IMG/VR virus record: IMGVR_UViG_3300010885_063515
Coordinates: 1 to 54,620 of that record
Length of the DNA stretch: 54,620 bases
Origin: a virus
Strand: one strand, 5' to 3'
The stretch's first letter is position 1, and every line of letters begins with the position of its first letter. Below, one piece after another: positions 28,159 to 36,320 of this stretch. The notes under the pieces were generated by a model. It did no database searches. It saw only the letters and a program-made list of their open reading frames with translations, and had not been told where the DNA came from. The position numbers and the translations under genes were made by a program.

Positions 28159-28590
28159 GTGGGAGCATTTAAGAGTGGCGTTCTTTGGATCATTAATAAC
28201 ACGGGCATCGACGAGATGCTCCTTGAAGCAGCACGGGCATTTATAGCAACGGCAATCGCTGTTGCGCTTGGCCTGGGTATTCCGCTTCTTGACATTAGCG
28301 ATGGCGATTTTCGCGTGGTAGTCTCCGCAGGGCTTGCGGCGTGCTTGCAAGTCATTGTTCGCGCCCTTAACCCCGAGGATGGAAAGTTTGGCGTTGGCAA
28401 GGCAAAGGCTGCCCGAGCTGAAGAGGCTGCGGCATCAGAAAATCGCGGTGGCGGGAGTGGTGGATACTATTACTCGGCAGAGGTAGACGCTAGCGACCCC
28501 GAGCATCCAGACAATCACCCGCTTGAGTCAACTGTAGTTGAGGGCGGAGATCTTTTTGCTCAGGAAGTAATGTCCGAAAAGCAGGACTGA
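28159..28590 (+). CDS. Holin-like protein (r1t-type pattern)
   Basis: Encodes 143 residues from a GTG with AGGAG upstream (28148-28152). Residues ~24-43 (ARAFIATAIAVALGLGIPLL) and ~52-70 (FRVVVSAGLAACLQVIVRAL) are two hydrophobic segments joined by a short acidic loop. The pattern ER/EAAR-x-F...T followed by V..A..A...Q resembles r1t-type holins of Gram-positive phages. The C-terminal half is hydrophilic, with Gly-rich and acidic parts, and longer than usual. It follows the probable lysin gene by 9 nt and ends before a terminator, as expected for a lysis pair. Pore formation is inferred, not shown. Confidence 0.65.
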   Translation: MGAFKSGVLWIINNTGIDEMLLEAARAFIATAIAVALGLGIPLLDISDGDFRVVVSAGLAACLQVIVRALNPEDGKFGVGKAKAARAEEAAASENRGGGSGGYYYSAEVDASDPEHPDNHPLESTVVEGGDLFAQEVMSEKQD

Positions 28591-28603
28591 TCAAGGTATA
28601 AAT

Positions 28604-28631
28604 AAAAGGGCCGGCTTTTGCCGGCTCTTTT
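28604..28631. terminator. Bidirectional intrinsic terminator between convergent blocks
   Basis: A 12-bp stem (AAAAGGGCCGGC pairing with GCCGGCTCTTTT, one G-U pair) has a TTTT loop, with A-runs and T-runs on the two sides so it can act in both directions. It lies 13 nt after the holin-like stop and reaches into the stop codon of the leftward gene at 28630. Confidence 0.88.
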
Positions 28632-28878
28632 ATTTTGCCTTAAATGCCTTACGTTGAGTTGTTAGTTGCTTTCGTCTTCCCTTTGCGGTGGTTGCCCATC
28701 GTAGCCTGTCTCGCTCTTGGCGACGCTTGATGTACTCAGCGCTTCTATTGCGCTTGCCATCTCCTGGTCGACCAGCCTCTCGCTCGCAAGCAATGCACCA
28801 TGGAGTTTGACTTGATCGGAAAAACTCTGTGTCTGGAGGCCATGCATCATTGCATCTTGTGCATACCCTTGTCCTCAT
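28630..28878 (-). CDS. Small zinc-finger protein with basic C-terminus
   Basis: Encodes 82 residues. Two CxxC pairs (CTRC near residue 6 and CIAC near residue 28) make a likely zinc ribbon, and the remaining residues are Arg/Lys-rich helix. It resembles short HNH-like or zinc-finger accessory proteins of phages, but the histidines of an HNH nuclease are absent. Its start codon follows the stop of the upstream glycosyltransferase gene without a gap (TAGATG), so translation is probably coupled. It is the last gene of the long leftward block, and its stop codon lies in the terminator stem. A nucleic acid binding role is inferred from zinc ligands and charge. Confidence 0.65.
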   Translation of the reverse strand: MRTRVCTRCNDAWPPDTEFFRSSQTPWCIACEREAGRPGDGKRNRSAEYIKRRQERDRLRWATTAKGRRKQLTTQRKAFKAK

Positions 28879-29661
28879 CTATTCAATGGTCCATCCATCG
28901 TTGAGCATTTTGATGGACAAGTCGCCATCCCAAATCATTGGGAAGTGCGTGGAGTGCGCAGTTCTGGCATCAAGCTTGAGCCAAATTTTACCGCCGAGCT
29001 CGCGCCAATCCTTACAGAATGTCCAGTCTTCCCCAACAAAATACTGATCCTTGTCCCTGGAGTACCTAAAATATTCAAACACGTCTTCATCCGGCCCACC
29101 GTAGTGCTCCTTATACCTTCTGTCTGGGTGCCCCTTCTGAAACTCAAGGAATACTTTTCTATTAATAATCATAGCCCCGGTAGCGGTGCTGTCGGCTTGC
29201 GCAAAACCTAGTTCGCGTATTTCTTTTGGTGTCGATTCTTGGTCTTCCGACAGCTTAAATGCCCCCGGCGACATGCCTGCATGGAATGCCATTGCGCCGC
29301 TATCGGCATATTTCACAATGTTCTGTACTGACTTATCTGTGGAAAATGTTCTCTTGCAATATGGTAAAGCCGTAAACTTTAACCCTGACTTCATGCAATC
29401 AATAACGTCCTGGGGCGACAGTCCAACGTCTGCGTCAAGAAGCAAGGCATGGGAGAAGCCAGATTGCATAAAGTTGTGAATGCATCGATTTCTTGCAACT
29501 GGCAAGATCGAGTTTCCCGCCAGTGGGTACCAATGAACCGGTATGCCTTCTTTTCCAGCAAGATTAATGATTGAAACTACGGTTGTAACGTATTCCATAC
29601 TAAATGAGCCGTGAATGCTCGGGGTAGTGATAAATAAAGATGGCTTATTTTGCTCTGCCAT
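28879..29661 (-). CDS. GT-A-fold glycosyltransferase-like protein, paralogue 1
   Basis: Encodes 260 residues with GGAGG before the ATG. Motifs are PVARNRCIHNFM (near residue 55), LLLDADV (a DxD-type metal site, near 73), a TGAMIINRKV segment and GEDWTFCKDW near the C-terminus. The same set, in the same order, occurs in the proteins encoded at 52676 and 53679, so these three are paralogues. It would transfer a sugar from a nucleotide sugar; the acceptor could be phage DNA, virion protein or host surface glycan. It has no signal peptide or membrane segment. Catalytic activity is inferred from the motif set. Confidence 0.7.
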   Translation of the reverse strand: MAEQNKPSLFITTPSIHGSFSMEYVTTVVSIINLAGKEGIPVHWYPLAGNSILPVARNRCIHNFMQSGFSHALLLDADVGLSPQDVIDCMKSGLKFTALPYCKRTFSTDKSVQNIVKYADSGAMAFHAGMSPGAFKLSEDQESTPKEIRELGFAQADSTATGAMIINRKVFLEFQKGHPDRRYKEHYGGPDEDVFEYFRYSRDKDQYFVGEDWTFCKDWRELGGKIWLKLDARTAHSTHFPMIWDGDLSIKMLNDGWTIE

Positions 29662-29705
29662 GACACCTCCTGCAGGGCACCTGGCCCCGCAGGAATGGTA
29701 TCACA

Positions 29706-29882
29706 TCAGTCTTCGTTGCGCCAACGGAGTGGTCCGGTTACCAGCCACGCTGTTGACAGCGCAAGAAGGATTGATCCAACAACGTTTCGGGTTTCACCCT
29801 CTGGAAGAACTGCCCAAGCAATGGCAAGACCAAAGATGGTCCAGCCCCCCGAGATAATGTCGTTTACTGCATTTTTAATCAT
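29706..29882 (-). CDS. Small two-helix membrane protein
   Basis: A short gene of 58 residues: it starts at the ATG at 29882 with AAGGA upstream, overlaps the stop of the stalk protein gene in an ATGA, and ends at the TGA at 29706. The product has two hydrophobic stretches ([15 protein letters not shown] and [17 protein letters not shown]) separated by PEGETRN, and ends in charged LRWRNED. The hairpin layout is like small holins or anti-holins. It lies in the leftward block, about 1.2 kb from the rightward lysis pair. Function is not proven. Confidence 0.7.
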   Translation of the reverse strand: MIKNAVNDIISGGWTIFGLAIAWAVLPEGETRNVVGSILLALSTAWLVTGPLRWRNED

Positions 29883-31264
29883 GTTCCTTTTCTCCCTGAT
29901 TTACTTCCGCTTGAGCCCGAAGGTCCCGATGACCCCCTGCCCGCTACGGCACTTGCAGCTGAAGCCGCTGCCTGTGCAATTTGTGTGATAACGACAGAAG
30001 CAACCACGACTGGCTGCGCTTCCTTTTTTTGCTCTGGAGATAGATCATTTCCAAGGTTAGTTACTGCCGATACGGCTTCACCTACCGCTTCTGCCGCAGC
30101 CTCTGCAGCTTGGCCCACGGCCTCTACGGTTGCACTGACTGCTTCTACCGCCGCATCAGCTGCGCTGGAAAACGCTTCCCCAACAGCTGCTACGGCTTCT
30201 CCAACAGCTTCGCCGACCGCAGCTGCCACCTCTCCTACATCCGGCAGAGGGGGCTGTGTTGGCTCAGGAGTAGGAACAGGGCTGGGATCAGGAGAAGGGG
30301 CAGGAGACGGCGAAACACTTGGCTCCACGGTTCCTCCGGGCGTCGGCTCGGGTGAGGTAGACGGGTTCGGTGTTGGTCCATTTGTGGCCTCCGGGCTAGG
30401 CGTCGGGGTCGGCACGATTGACGGCTCCGGCGTTGGTGTCGCTATCGGGTACGGTGGCTCATCAGTTGGCGCAGGGCTTGGGGTGGGGTTCGGCGTAGGT
30501 GGCGGCGGAGTTGGCGTGGGCATAGGGGTCGGGGTTGGCTCTATAGAAGGCTCTGGCGTAGGGGTAGGAGCCACGCTAGGGCTAGGTGTGGGCGGTTCTG
30601 GTGTCTGCGTAGGTGTCGGCTCAGGAGTCGGCTCTACGGTCGGTTCTGGGGTGGGTTCCGGTGTGGGCTCAGGCGTTGGGCTTGGCGTAGGCTCAATAGA
30701 CGGTTCCGAGGTCGGCTCAGGCGTTGGGAGGATAGAAGGAATGGCGGTAGGGACAACGGTCGGCGGGTTGGGGTCGCGGAGCAGCGCCGTCGTGGTCAGG
30801 AGTTGATAGTGCCCACCCTCAGGGAATGGATCTTCAGGCCAGAAACATGATCCGTCGTGGCAGTTGAAGCGACCAGCACGAAGGCGATACACGCCAGCCT
30901 CAAGCTGGATGCTGATGAAGGAGTGCCACGACTGACCGCCAGTGCGAGGATCATCGTCGTTTGCCGTGAGTTCGGAGCCAGCGGCGTCATATAGCCACAG
31001 CACGGAGTCGGTAAAGCTGCCACCTTGCTCTGGTCGGTCACACCAGAAGGATGTCGTGTTGTCGCAAAGATCGGTCTCAGCCGTGAAGGTAGACGGAACA
31101 TCAATCACAACAAAATAATCGCCAGTCTCAGAGACGAGCGTGCTGTAAGGATACTCGGTGCCGTCGTAGCCATCCGCACCATATACCGGAGAGGTTACGA
31201 AACCAAACAGGAAGATCAACGTGACAAGCCAAACAATAGCAGCAACGACAAGACGATTAACCAT
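29879..31264 (-). CDS. Secreted Pro/Thr/Glu-rich stalk protein
   Basis: Encodes 461 residues from the ATG at 31264 (TAATG overlap with the upstream gene). Residues 1-29 form a signal peptide with cleavage near VYG-AD. Residues ~35-160 form a beta domain with an acidic DDDPRTGG loop, like pre-peptidase C-terminal domains. Residues ~165-340 are a long PTPEP-type repeat stalk. Then comes an Ala/Val/Glu heptad-like region ([13 protein letters not shown]), a hydrophobic stretch ([19 protein letters not shown]) and a Ser/Gly/Arg-rich tail. The layout implies export across the host membrane with a stalk through the wall. Roles in superinfection exclusion, lysis or adhesion are possible; none is shown. 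It is unusual for a phage. Confidence 0.7.
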   Translation of the reverse strand: MVNRLVVAAIVWLVTLIFLFGFVTSPVYGADGYDGTEYPYSTLVSETGDYFVVIDVPSTFTAETDLCDNTTSFWCDRPEQGGSFTDSVLWLYDAAGSELTANDDDPRTGGQSWHSFISIQLEAGVYRLRAGRFNCHDGSCFWPEDPFPEGGHYQLLTTTALLRDPNPPTVVPTAIPSILPTPEPTSEPSIEPTPSPTPEPTPEPTPEPTVEPTPEPTPTQTPEPPTPSPSVAPTPTPEPSIEPTPTPMPTPTPPPPTPNPTPSPAPTDEPPYPIATPTPEPSIVPTPTPSPEATNGPTPNPSTSPEPTPGGTVEPSVSPSPAPSPDPSPVPTPEPTQPPLPDVGEVAAAVGEAVGEAVAAVGEAFSSAADAAVEAVSATVEAVGQAAEAAAEAVGEAVSAVTNLGNDLSPEQKKEAQPVVVASVVITQIAQAAASAASAVAGRGSSGPSGSSGSKSGRKGT

Positions 31265-31449
31265 TACTTGCCCTGTGCTGCAAGCCACGCCGCGAGGGAA
31301 CTAATCCCCGTCAGGCCAAGAAGTCCTACAATGAATTTTCCAAGGCGAAATGCCCCGCGGGTTTCCGCCATTTCAATACGCATGGAGGAAAGATCTTCGT
31401 CAATCTTGTCGAGCCGATCAATAATCTGTTGAATATTGTTTGCGGTCAT
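31264..31449 (-). CDS. Coiled-coil plus membrane helix protein (XhlA-like layout)
   Basis: Encodes 61 residues from the ATG at 31449, chosen because GGAGG lies 4-5 nt upstream; the longer frame to 31515 lacks a ribosome site. Residues 3-30 make a coiled coil ([20 protein letters not shown]) and residues 37-58 a hydrophobic helix ([20 protein letters not shown]). This layout is that of XhlA-type proteins, which associate with holins at the membrane. It is immediately followed by the secreted stalk gene (TAATG overlap), so both may act at the host envelope. Confidence 0.6.
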   Translation of the reverse strand: MTANNIQQIIDRLDKIDEDLSSMRIEMAETRGAFRLGKFIVGLLGLTGISSLAAWLAAQGK

Positions 31450-31478
31450 GTGGCCTCCATATGTTGTGCAAAAGATTG

Positions 31479-31488
31479 GTGTGCACAC
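31479..31488. promoter_or_regulatory. Perfect 10-bp palindrome at a promoter
   Basis: GTGTGCACAC is perfectly self-complementary and shares its last two bases with the predicted -10 box of the leftward promoter at 31487-31515. Its place fits an operator for a repressor, which is inference. Confidence 0.35.
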
Positions 31489-31515
31489 TATATAGAAAGC
31501 TTTACATGACCGCAA
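31487..31515 (-). promoter_or_regulatory. Predicted leftward promoter for the membrane/stalk gene set
   Basis: On the minus strand TTGCGG (31510-31515) and TATAGT (31487-31492) are separated by 17 bp. The -10 matches five of six consensus positions; the -35 matches three. The start codon of the XhlA-like gene is 38 nt after the -10, with GGAGG before it. Confidence 0.5.
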
Positions 31516-31521
31516 TAAAAG

Positions 31522-31707
31522 CTACTTCTGCTTTTTCTGCTCCGGATCGACCGCCTTAATATCATCAACAATAACTTCATCTGCCTGCAGGCGCGTAATT
31601 TCTGCTTGCAATGTCCGAATAGTTTCAGCTGCTACATCAAGTTGGATTGACATAAACCCAATCTTTTTGAGCATATCTTCAATTGAGACCCGTCCGTCGT
31701 CTGGCAT
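31522..31707 (-). CDS. Small acidic coiled-coil protein
   Basis: Encodes 61 residues from the ATG at 31707, which has AAGGAG 6 nt upstream. Residues ~8-40 form a helix with heptad spacing (IQLDVAAETIRTLQAEITRL), and the end is charged (DPEQKKQK). The family is not recognised. It lies between the GlcNAc-transferase-like gene and the predicted promoter of the membrane-protein set. A scaffold or partner role is possible from the coiled coil, nothing more. Confidence 0.55.
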   Translation of the reverse strand: MPDDGRVSIEDMLKKIGFMSIQLDVAAETIRTLQAEITRLQADEVIVDDIKAVDPEQKKQK

Positions 31708-31754
31708 GTCTTTCTCCTTTACAATACTTCCCATTATGCCAATTAGCACAATGG

Positions 31755-32816
31755 CTATGATTGGCTAACTATAGCACCACGTCCTGAATATTTAGTTTGG
31801 TATGCAACTGATTTTCCGTCTTTTAGCTTAAACGGTCTAAGTGTTGCAGTTCTAAGTTCAATCCCGGCATATTCTTCGTATGCCCTCACTTCTTCTGCGT
31901 GGCCTAGATAAAAAGATTCCATATTTTGACTCATCTTATCGTTCCACCATTCTAGCGTAGTTCCAGCAAGTTCGCAAATCTCTACCGGGCTGGCTCGCTC
32001 CCCGTATCCTGGTATTGCCCACTCACCCATCATGTGGTAAAAAGGGGACTCTATCCACGGGTACACTAGCGAAAATCCGTTGTTAATAAAATTTATTGAT
32101 TGGATAATCTCTTCCTCCCAAAATAGAATATCTTCTGGAAGAAGCGAGTGCCTTGGCAAATTATAATTACCAAACATAAAAGCTCCAGATACTTTTATGG
32201 CCGGGGCAAATGAGTGATTTTTAATGTATTTACTGAGTGAATGTGATTTGTTTTCAGGGTCCATATGTCCCCATTTTGGCACAAGGTTTGGAACAACAAA
32301 CCTACCAACATCCGCGACATTCTCCTTTACATCCCAACTTTTATTTGCCCAAAACGGATATCCAACTTTTGTTATTGGAATTGTCATTTCTGATTGACCC
32401 ATTTCTGGGTGAACGTATTCAGTCGGAACTCCAGTCATAATAACCCTGTCATGACCGATCGCATTAATAGATCGGTTAAAAGCATCAACAAGTTTTGAGT
32501 CCCAATTGTTGGCAAAATACGTATGCGCATCCACCTGAAGCACGTAGTCTTCTGCGCTGTACATTGACATCGCAGCGTTTCTACCCCTGCCAATTCCAAA
32601 ATAGCTGCCTATTGGGAACAGCTTCATTGTCACGTTGTTTAAATAATTTATTTCTGGAACGTCGGCCAAGGCCTGCTTATATCCCTCCTCGGTCCCAACA
32701 AAGGCAATTCCCATTCTTATGTCATGATCTCCTGACCTATTCTGAAAAGCGGAGCATACCGTTGTCGCAAGCTCGGTATCCCAACCACCCAAGGCAACCG
32801 ATACGTATATAGACAT
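31755..32816 (-). CDS. GlcNAc-transferase-like glycosyltransferase (PF11397-type)
   Basis: Encodes 353 residues. The N-terminus has the pattern ISV.LGGWD.E...T, then GRGRNAAMSMY, DYVLQVDAHTYFANNWD (a DAH metal motif where other GTs have DxD) and a later FGNYNLP..SLLPEDILFWEEE segment. This order matches the family that includes Skp1 hydroxyproline N-acetylglucosaminyltransferases. In that family the acceptor is a hydroxylated protein residue; the phage acceptor is unknown. Its start follows the stop of the DUF6065-like gene closely, with no strong ribosome site, so translation is probably coupled to that cassette. No membrane segment is visible. Confidence 0.72.
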   Translation of the reverse strand: MSIYVSVALGGWDTELATTVCSAFQNRSGDHDIRMGIAFVGTEEGYKQALADVPEINYLNNVTMKLFPIGSYFGIGRGRNAAMSMYSAEDYVLQVDAHTYFANNWDSKLVDAFNRSINAIGHDRVIMTGVPTEYVHPEMGQSEMTIPITKVGYPFWANKSWDVKENVADVGRFVVPNLVPKWGHMDPENKSHSLSKYIKNHSFAPAIKVSGAFMFGNYNLPRHSLLPEDILFWEEEIIQSINFINNGFSLVYPWIESPFYHMMGEWAIPGYGERASPVEICELAGTTLEWWNDKMSQNMESFYLGHAEEVRAYEEYAGIELRTATLRPFKLKDGKSVAYQTKYSGRGAIVSQS

Positions 32817-32819
32817 GTA

Positions 32820-33638
32820 TCACTTAAACTCTTTCTTTGACCAGAAAAACTTTCTGTACGGGGCGTGAAAGACTGTGCTCAACTTTGCAAATATTTCAGA
32901 CTTCTTCTTCTCAACCTCCTGCCTATCCTCTTCAGAGTCTGAAATGTAAGATGACCATGCCTCTCTTTTAAACGGTATAACCTGAGCAATTGGCGTTCCT
33001 GCCGGTATAATCCCATGAAACTTTGGGTCCTTGTACGCCAACATAAAGTTTATTTTAGGAAAAAATACATCTGTGTCCATAACTCCTGGCACCACCTCAA
33101 AATATGGGTTTGGGTTATTTAGTGGATTTGTGATAATGCTTGAATACCCTGGCGGAGTCATAAAAAGCCACGGCGTATAAACTTTCTGCATCCTCTGTCC
33201 GTGCTTTTGCTGGAGCGGGTGCGTTAAGGCCTGGCCATATTCGTGCCAGGTGATATCGCTTTGGGGTAGGCCGGAAAGCCTAACTGGGTAAGTTGAGTTT
33301 AAAACAAATTCTTCCTGGGGGCATGAAGCTGCGCTAGCGCTCATGTCCCCCTCAAACGGCAAGACATAAATTTCCGACACCGTGGTCACAATGTAGCCCA
33401 TAAGCATTGAGTCAAGAACAGGAATGCACCGCTTGATTGTTGCATAGTCACCTGCGCTGCTAAATTCTATCTTTGCCGTATTTGACTCTGGTGCGCCACT
33501 ATAGCCGCCATATGGGCTCATGTCTCTCCACCATTGCGGCAAGGATTCGGCCCCTGGCTTTGGAAATGAACCATCCGGAACTGGGTGGTAGTTCAATATC
33601 TTTATAATATTTGGTCTCTTCGGCTTTATATTAAACAT
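32820..33638 (-). CDS. DUF6065-like protein, paralogue C
   Basis: Encodes 272 residues from the ATG at 33638, which overlaps the stop of the methyltransferase-like gene by 8 nt; a start at 33671 has no ribosome site either. It has the shared core of the three paralogues: PQWWRDM near residue 35, TIKRCIPVLDS, FMTPPGYSSII, NPNPYFEVVPGVMDTD, IIPAGTPIAQVIPFKREAW and a C-terminal FFWSKKEFK. The GTPIAQV strand recalls dUTPase-fold barrels, but this is only a resemblance. I place the family near DUF6065 from memory of the TPPGYS and VDTD pattern. Function is unknown. It lies between the MidA-like and GlcNAc-transferase-like genes. Confidence 0.65.
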   Translation of the reverse strand: MFNIKPKRPNIIKILNYHPVPDGSFPKPGAESLPQWWRDMSPYGGYSGAPESNTAKIEFSSAGDYATIKRCIPVLDSMLMGYIVTTVSEIYVLPFEGDMSASAASCPQEEFVLNSTYPVRLSGLPQSDITWHEYGQALTHPLQQKHGQRMQKVYTPWLFMTPPGYSSIITNPLNNPNPYFEVVPGVMDTDVFFPKINFMLAYKDPKFHGIIPAGTPIAQVIPFKREAWSSYISDSEEDRQEVEKKKSEIFAKLSTVFHAPYRKFFWSKKEFK

Positions 33639-34539
33639 TGCAAGTCTCGTGCCCGGGTCGGGGCCCCTCATTTTTCACGGTGACAACCGTTACGGCCAGT
33701 GCATTGTATCGTTCCATTTGTATGCTGGACCTTCTATTGTAAATGTATTTCCAATTAACGGCCCACCCAGCAAAGCTCACTGTCGCCCCAAAACTACTCG
33801 CAACAGATGAAATCCATTCGGTTGGCACTGAAGCATGCAGCACACCACCTTCGCTTATGCCGTGTACAAAATGTTCTTCAGTCATTTCTGCTGACCAATC
33901 CATAACCAGTAGATGCGTTGTCCCCCTCCTTGCCAGTACTGTCTTTAGGTAATTTGCTCGGGATGGCGAATAGACAAATGGGTTTCCAATACGAACATTA
34001 TCAAGGATGGCAGATTTATCAATAATGTTGGTATTCCATCCAAAAGGCAAGTAATATCTGCGCCCATCGTCTGCGATGCAGAGTTCCTCGTAGTATCCTG
34101 TTTTCATATCCTGCCTAAGCACCGTGAACGGCAATGCATCAATAAATTGATTTGCTATGACTACCATCTCGCCCCCCTGCACTGATTGCGAAATTCCGTC
34201 TACCATAATGTGGTCATAGGGGATCATCCCGAGCCTGGCAATTGATTCACGCAATACGGGGTTAAATTCAGAAGCCCATGCCCCCTGCGGGTTGCCCCAT
34301 CCAATTTTTCTAAGCACTCCTGAAGAAAACTCTCCAGACCCCTCCCCGTCAAATCTTATGTGATCTATGGGGCCAAGAGAAAGAACCCACTCGGACACAG
34401 CGTCCTGCCAGTGGTCTCCGGTTGATGCATTATATGATTTATCGGCGACCCACTGTGCGGATCCGTTATATTGCCCCGATTCCCCGGTAAGCTTGTCTAT
34501 GGCTCGAAAGAAAAACCTATCCGATATTATTCTTGTCAT
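33631..34539 (-). CDS. MidA/NDUFAF7-type SAM-dependent methyltransferase-like protein
   Basis: Encodes 302 residues; AGGA precedes the ATG, which overlaps the zinc-ribbon gene. Motifs fit the PF02636 family (Methyltransf_28): FDGEGSGEFS at 63-72 in place of the glycine-rich SAM loop, ASEFNPVLRESIARLG near 89-104 for the acidic residue binding ribose, and VVIANQFIDALPFTVL at 126-141, close to the family hallmark NExxDALP. Family members in mitochondria methylate an arginine of a complex I subunit. A protein substrate is therefore plausible here, perhaps a product of neighbouring genes. NQF instead of NEF is a change in the hallmark, so activity is uncertain. Confidence 0.68.
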   Translation of the reverse strand: MTRIISDRFFFRAIDKLTGESGQYNGSAQWVADKSYNASTGDHWQDAVSEWVLSLGPIDHIRFDGEGSGEFSSGVLRKIGWGNPQGAWASEFNPVLRESIARLGMIPYDHIMVDGISQSVQGGEMVVIANQFIDALPFTVLRQDMKTGYYEELCIADDGRRYYLPFGWNTNIIDKSAILDNVRIGNPFVYSPSRANYLKTVLARRGTTHLLVMDWSAEMTEEHFVHGISEGGVLHASVPTEWISSVASSFGATVSFAGWAVNWKYIYNRRSSIQMERYNALAVTVVTVKNEGPRPGHETCNV

Positions 34540-34741
34540 TTTCCTGACCCCACTTTTCTACCGGACACTCAGCATGAGGCAACTGCGCCTTGAGCTTCAT
34601 GAAGCACAGGCACTTTTTGCATTGACCCGAAAGCTTAATGAAGTGTTCGCATGAACGGCACATATTCATGCGGCGCTCAAATGCCTCATCCGAAACCCTG
34701 CCTATGTTTGGATTAATCATGTCCCACGGCTTAGCGGTCAT
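34517..34741 (-). CDS. Cys-rich zinc-ribbon protein
   Basis: Encodes 74 residues. It contains CRSC (near 28), CKKCLCF (near 41) and a later CPVEKW (near 60), the pattern C..C / C..C.C / CP seen in small phage zinc ribbons. Its ATG overlaps the stop of paralogue B by four bases (ATGA), and its own end overlaps the methyltransferase-like gene. It is therefore part of the tightly coupled cassette. Binding of zinc is expected; a partner for protein or nucleic acid is not known. Confidence 0.65.
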   Translation of the reverse strand: MTAKPWDMINPNIGRVSDEAFERRMNMCRSCEHFIKLSGQCKKCLCFMKLKAQLPHAECPVEKWGQENDKNNIG

Positions 34742-35556
34742 TTTGCTTCACCCTCATGAGTTGCTCCAGTTACCGGGCACTTCTCTGCAACGTCTAGGTA
34801 GTTCTTCTTTTTCCAAAACCTTGACCTGTAAGCTCCGGAAAAAATGTTCCTTGTCAAATTTACGTACTTAAGCCGATGCGACTCTGAGTACGGGAGTAAT
34901 GATGCGTGCCAATCGGCTCTCTGGAATGGTATGACTTGGAATATTGGCGTACCCATAGGGATAGTGCCAACAAAATCTTCTCGCAAATAGAATGTTATCT
35001 CCGAGCGCATGGGAAAATCATCAGAGTCAACAACTGCCGACATTGTTTGGAATGGAAGGTCAAATCTGTTTAGGGGGTGAGTGATTAGCACAGACCAGCC
35101 TTTTGGAATCCCAAATTCAAATGGTTGAACCCAAAGAAATGGGTTGGGCTTAAACCCTTGCGGGTGTTTAAATCCGTTCATTGCCATTGGGTTTCTTGGC
35201 GGGCGGACTGGCTCCCAGAAGTTTTGCCTGGGCCAATTGATAATAGATTCACCGGTGTGATTTTTAGAGACCAGCAAATCTGCGTTGAGTTCCTGGATAA
35301 ACCCCGAAGAAAACGCATCAACAAGCGGGACGCATGCCTTTACCGTATGGTTATATTCACCAGTCATGAGATTCATTGTCGGGTGGTCGTGTGCAATTTT
35401 AGGAATATCCTTATACCACTGCGGAATGTATTCCTTTGCCGGTTTGGGGTGAGAAAATCCAGTACCTTCCATTGTCTGGTGCTCAGGTCTCCATGTAATA
35501 TTCTGCGAAATTTGCTTTGGCGCAATTCCCAACATTCGCTTGATAGTGTCAATCAC
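34738..35556 (-). CDS. DUF6065-like protein, paralogue B
   Basis: Encodes 272 residues from the GTG at 35556, chosen because AGGAAGGAG lies 5 nt upstream and the GTGA overlaps the stop of paralogue A. It is the most divergent copy: PQWYKDI, TVKACVPLVDA, a WPRQNFWEP insertion, PKGWSVLITHPLNR instead of TPPGYS, AVVDSDDF instead of VVDTD, then GTPIFQVIPFQRADW. The C-terminus has FWKKKNY followed by an extra tail with CPVTGATHEGE. Loss of the TPPGYS motif suggests a changed or lost active site if the motif is functional. It sits between paralogue A and the zinc ribbon. Confidence 0.62.
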   Translation of the reverse strand: MIDTIKRMLGIAPKQISQNITWRPEHQTMEGTGFSHPKPAKEYIPQWYKDIPKIAHDHPTMNLMTGEYNHTVKACVPLVDAFSSGFIQELNADLLVSKNHTGESIINWPRQNFWEPVRPPRNPMAMNGFKHPQGFKPNPFLWVQPFEFGIPKGWSVLITHPLNRFDLPFQTMSAVVDSDDFPMRSEITFYLREDFVGTIPMGTPIFQVIPFQRADWHASLLPYSESHRLKYVNLTRNIFSGAYRSRFWKKKNYLDVAEKCPVTGATHEGEAK

Positions 35557-36320
35557 TTGAACTCCTTCCTGCTCCAAAATACCCTTCGGTAAGACGAGCT
35601 GATGTAGGTAAAGAACTTTCTTTGTGCCCGCGACACTTTGTCCGCGTCTTCTGGGCTTGTCTCGGTAACCAACTTCCAGCTCTCTCGCTTAAACGGAAAC
35701 ACCTGGCAGATTGGAGTTCCGGCAGGGATAATTGTTTCAATTTCCTTTGCATCCATTACAAAAGGAAAATTTACACAGTTTGTGTACGTGTCGGTATCAA
35801 CGACTCCAGGAAGTACCTCAAAATATCCATTTGGGTTGTTCATGGGCGGCATAAAAAGAGTTGAGTACCCTGGCGGAGTAATGATATGCCATGGATTAAT
35901 CATTTTAAACACGTCTCGCCCAGGAAACAACTTTGCCATTGGGTGGTGCTTTGCTTGGCCAAATTGGTGGCCCTCTACGGCCTTGGTGTCCCCGTCCCAG
36001 TGGCGCCAGCTAAATTCAAGCTTGGTTGGCTCGTCTGGGTTGTCAAAATCTTCCTTAGGGCTGATCTTAACAAAGATATCCTTATCGGTTTTTAAAACAT
36101 ACCCAAGGGAAAGGCTGTCTAGAACAGGAACGCACCTTTTAATTGTTGAGTTATATGTTGCGCTGGCATCAAGCCTCTTCTCTTCTGGCTCAGCCCCATT
36201 GTACCCGCCATATGATGGCATATCTTTCCACCAGTCCGGCATGTTTTTACCTATTGGCGTTGGCCAAAACTCCTCCAGGACTTGTCGGTCCGCAATAAAC
36301 TTAATAAGTTTATCCGCCAT
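35553..36320 (-). CDS. DUF6065-like protein, paralogue A
   Basis: Encodes 255 residues from the ATG at 36320 (GAGAGGG upstream; overlap of 11 nt with the thioredoxin-like gene). It has PDWWKDM, TIKRCVPVLDS, IITPPGYSTLF, NPNGYFEVLPGVVDTD, IIPAGTPICQVFPFKRESW and FWSRKEFK. It is most similar to paralogue C. Invariant Trp, Asp and Pro residues among the three copies suggest a shared fold. It is the first of the set after the fibres and thioredoxin-like gene in transcription order. Function unknown; an enzyme or binding barrel is possible. Confidence 0.65.
   Translation of the reverse strand: MADKLIKFIADRQVLEEFWPTPIGKNMPDWWKDMPSYGGYNGAEPEEKRLDASATYNSTIKRCVPVLDSLSLGYVLKTDKDIFVKISPKEDFDNPDEPTKLEFSWRHWDGDTKAVEGHQFGQAKHHPMAKLFPGRDVFKMINPWHIITPPGYSTLFMPPMNNPNGYFEVLPGVVDTDTYTNCVNFPFVMDAKEIETIIPAGTPICQVFPFKRESWKLVTETSPEDADKVSRAQRKFFTYISSSYRRVFWSRKEFK

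Noticed and set aside
29985-30806. Long rightward open frame rich in Gly and Val opposite the stalk gene
   Set aside because: It is the antisense of the Pro/Thr-rich repeat, where the reverse strand gives Gly/Val-rich frames without stops. The opposite frame has a signal peptide, ribosome-linked start and overlaps with its neighbours.
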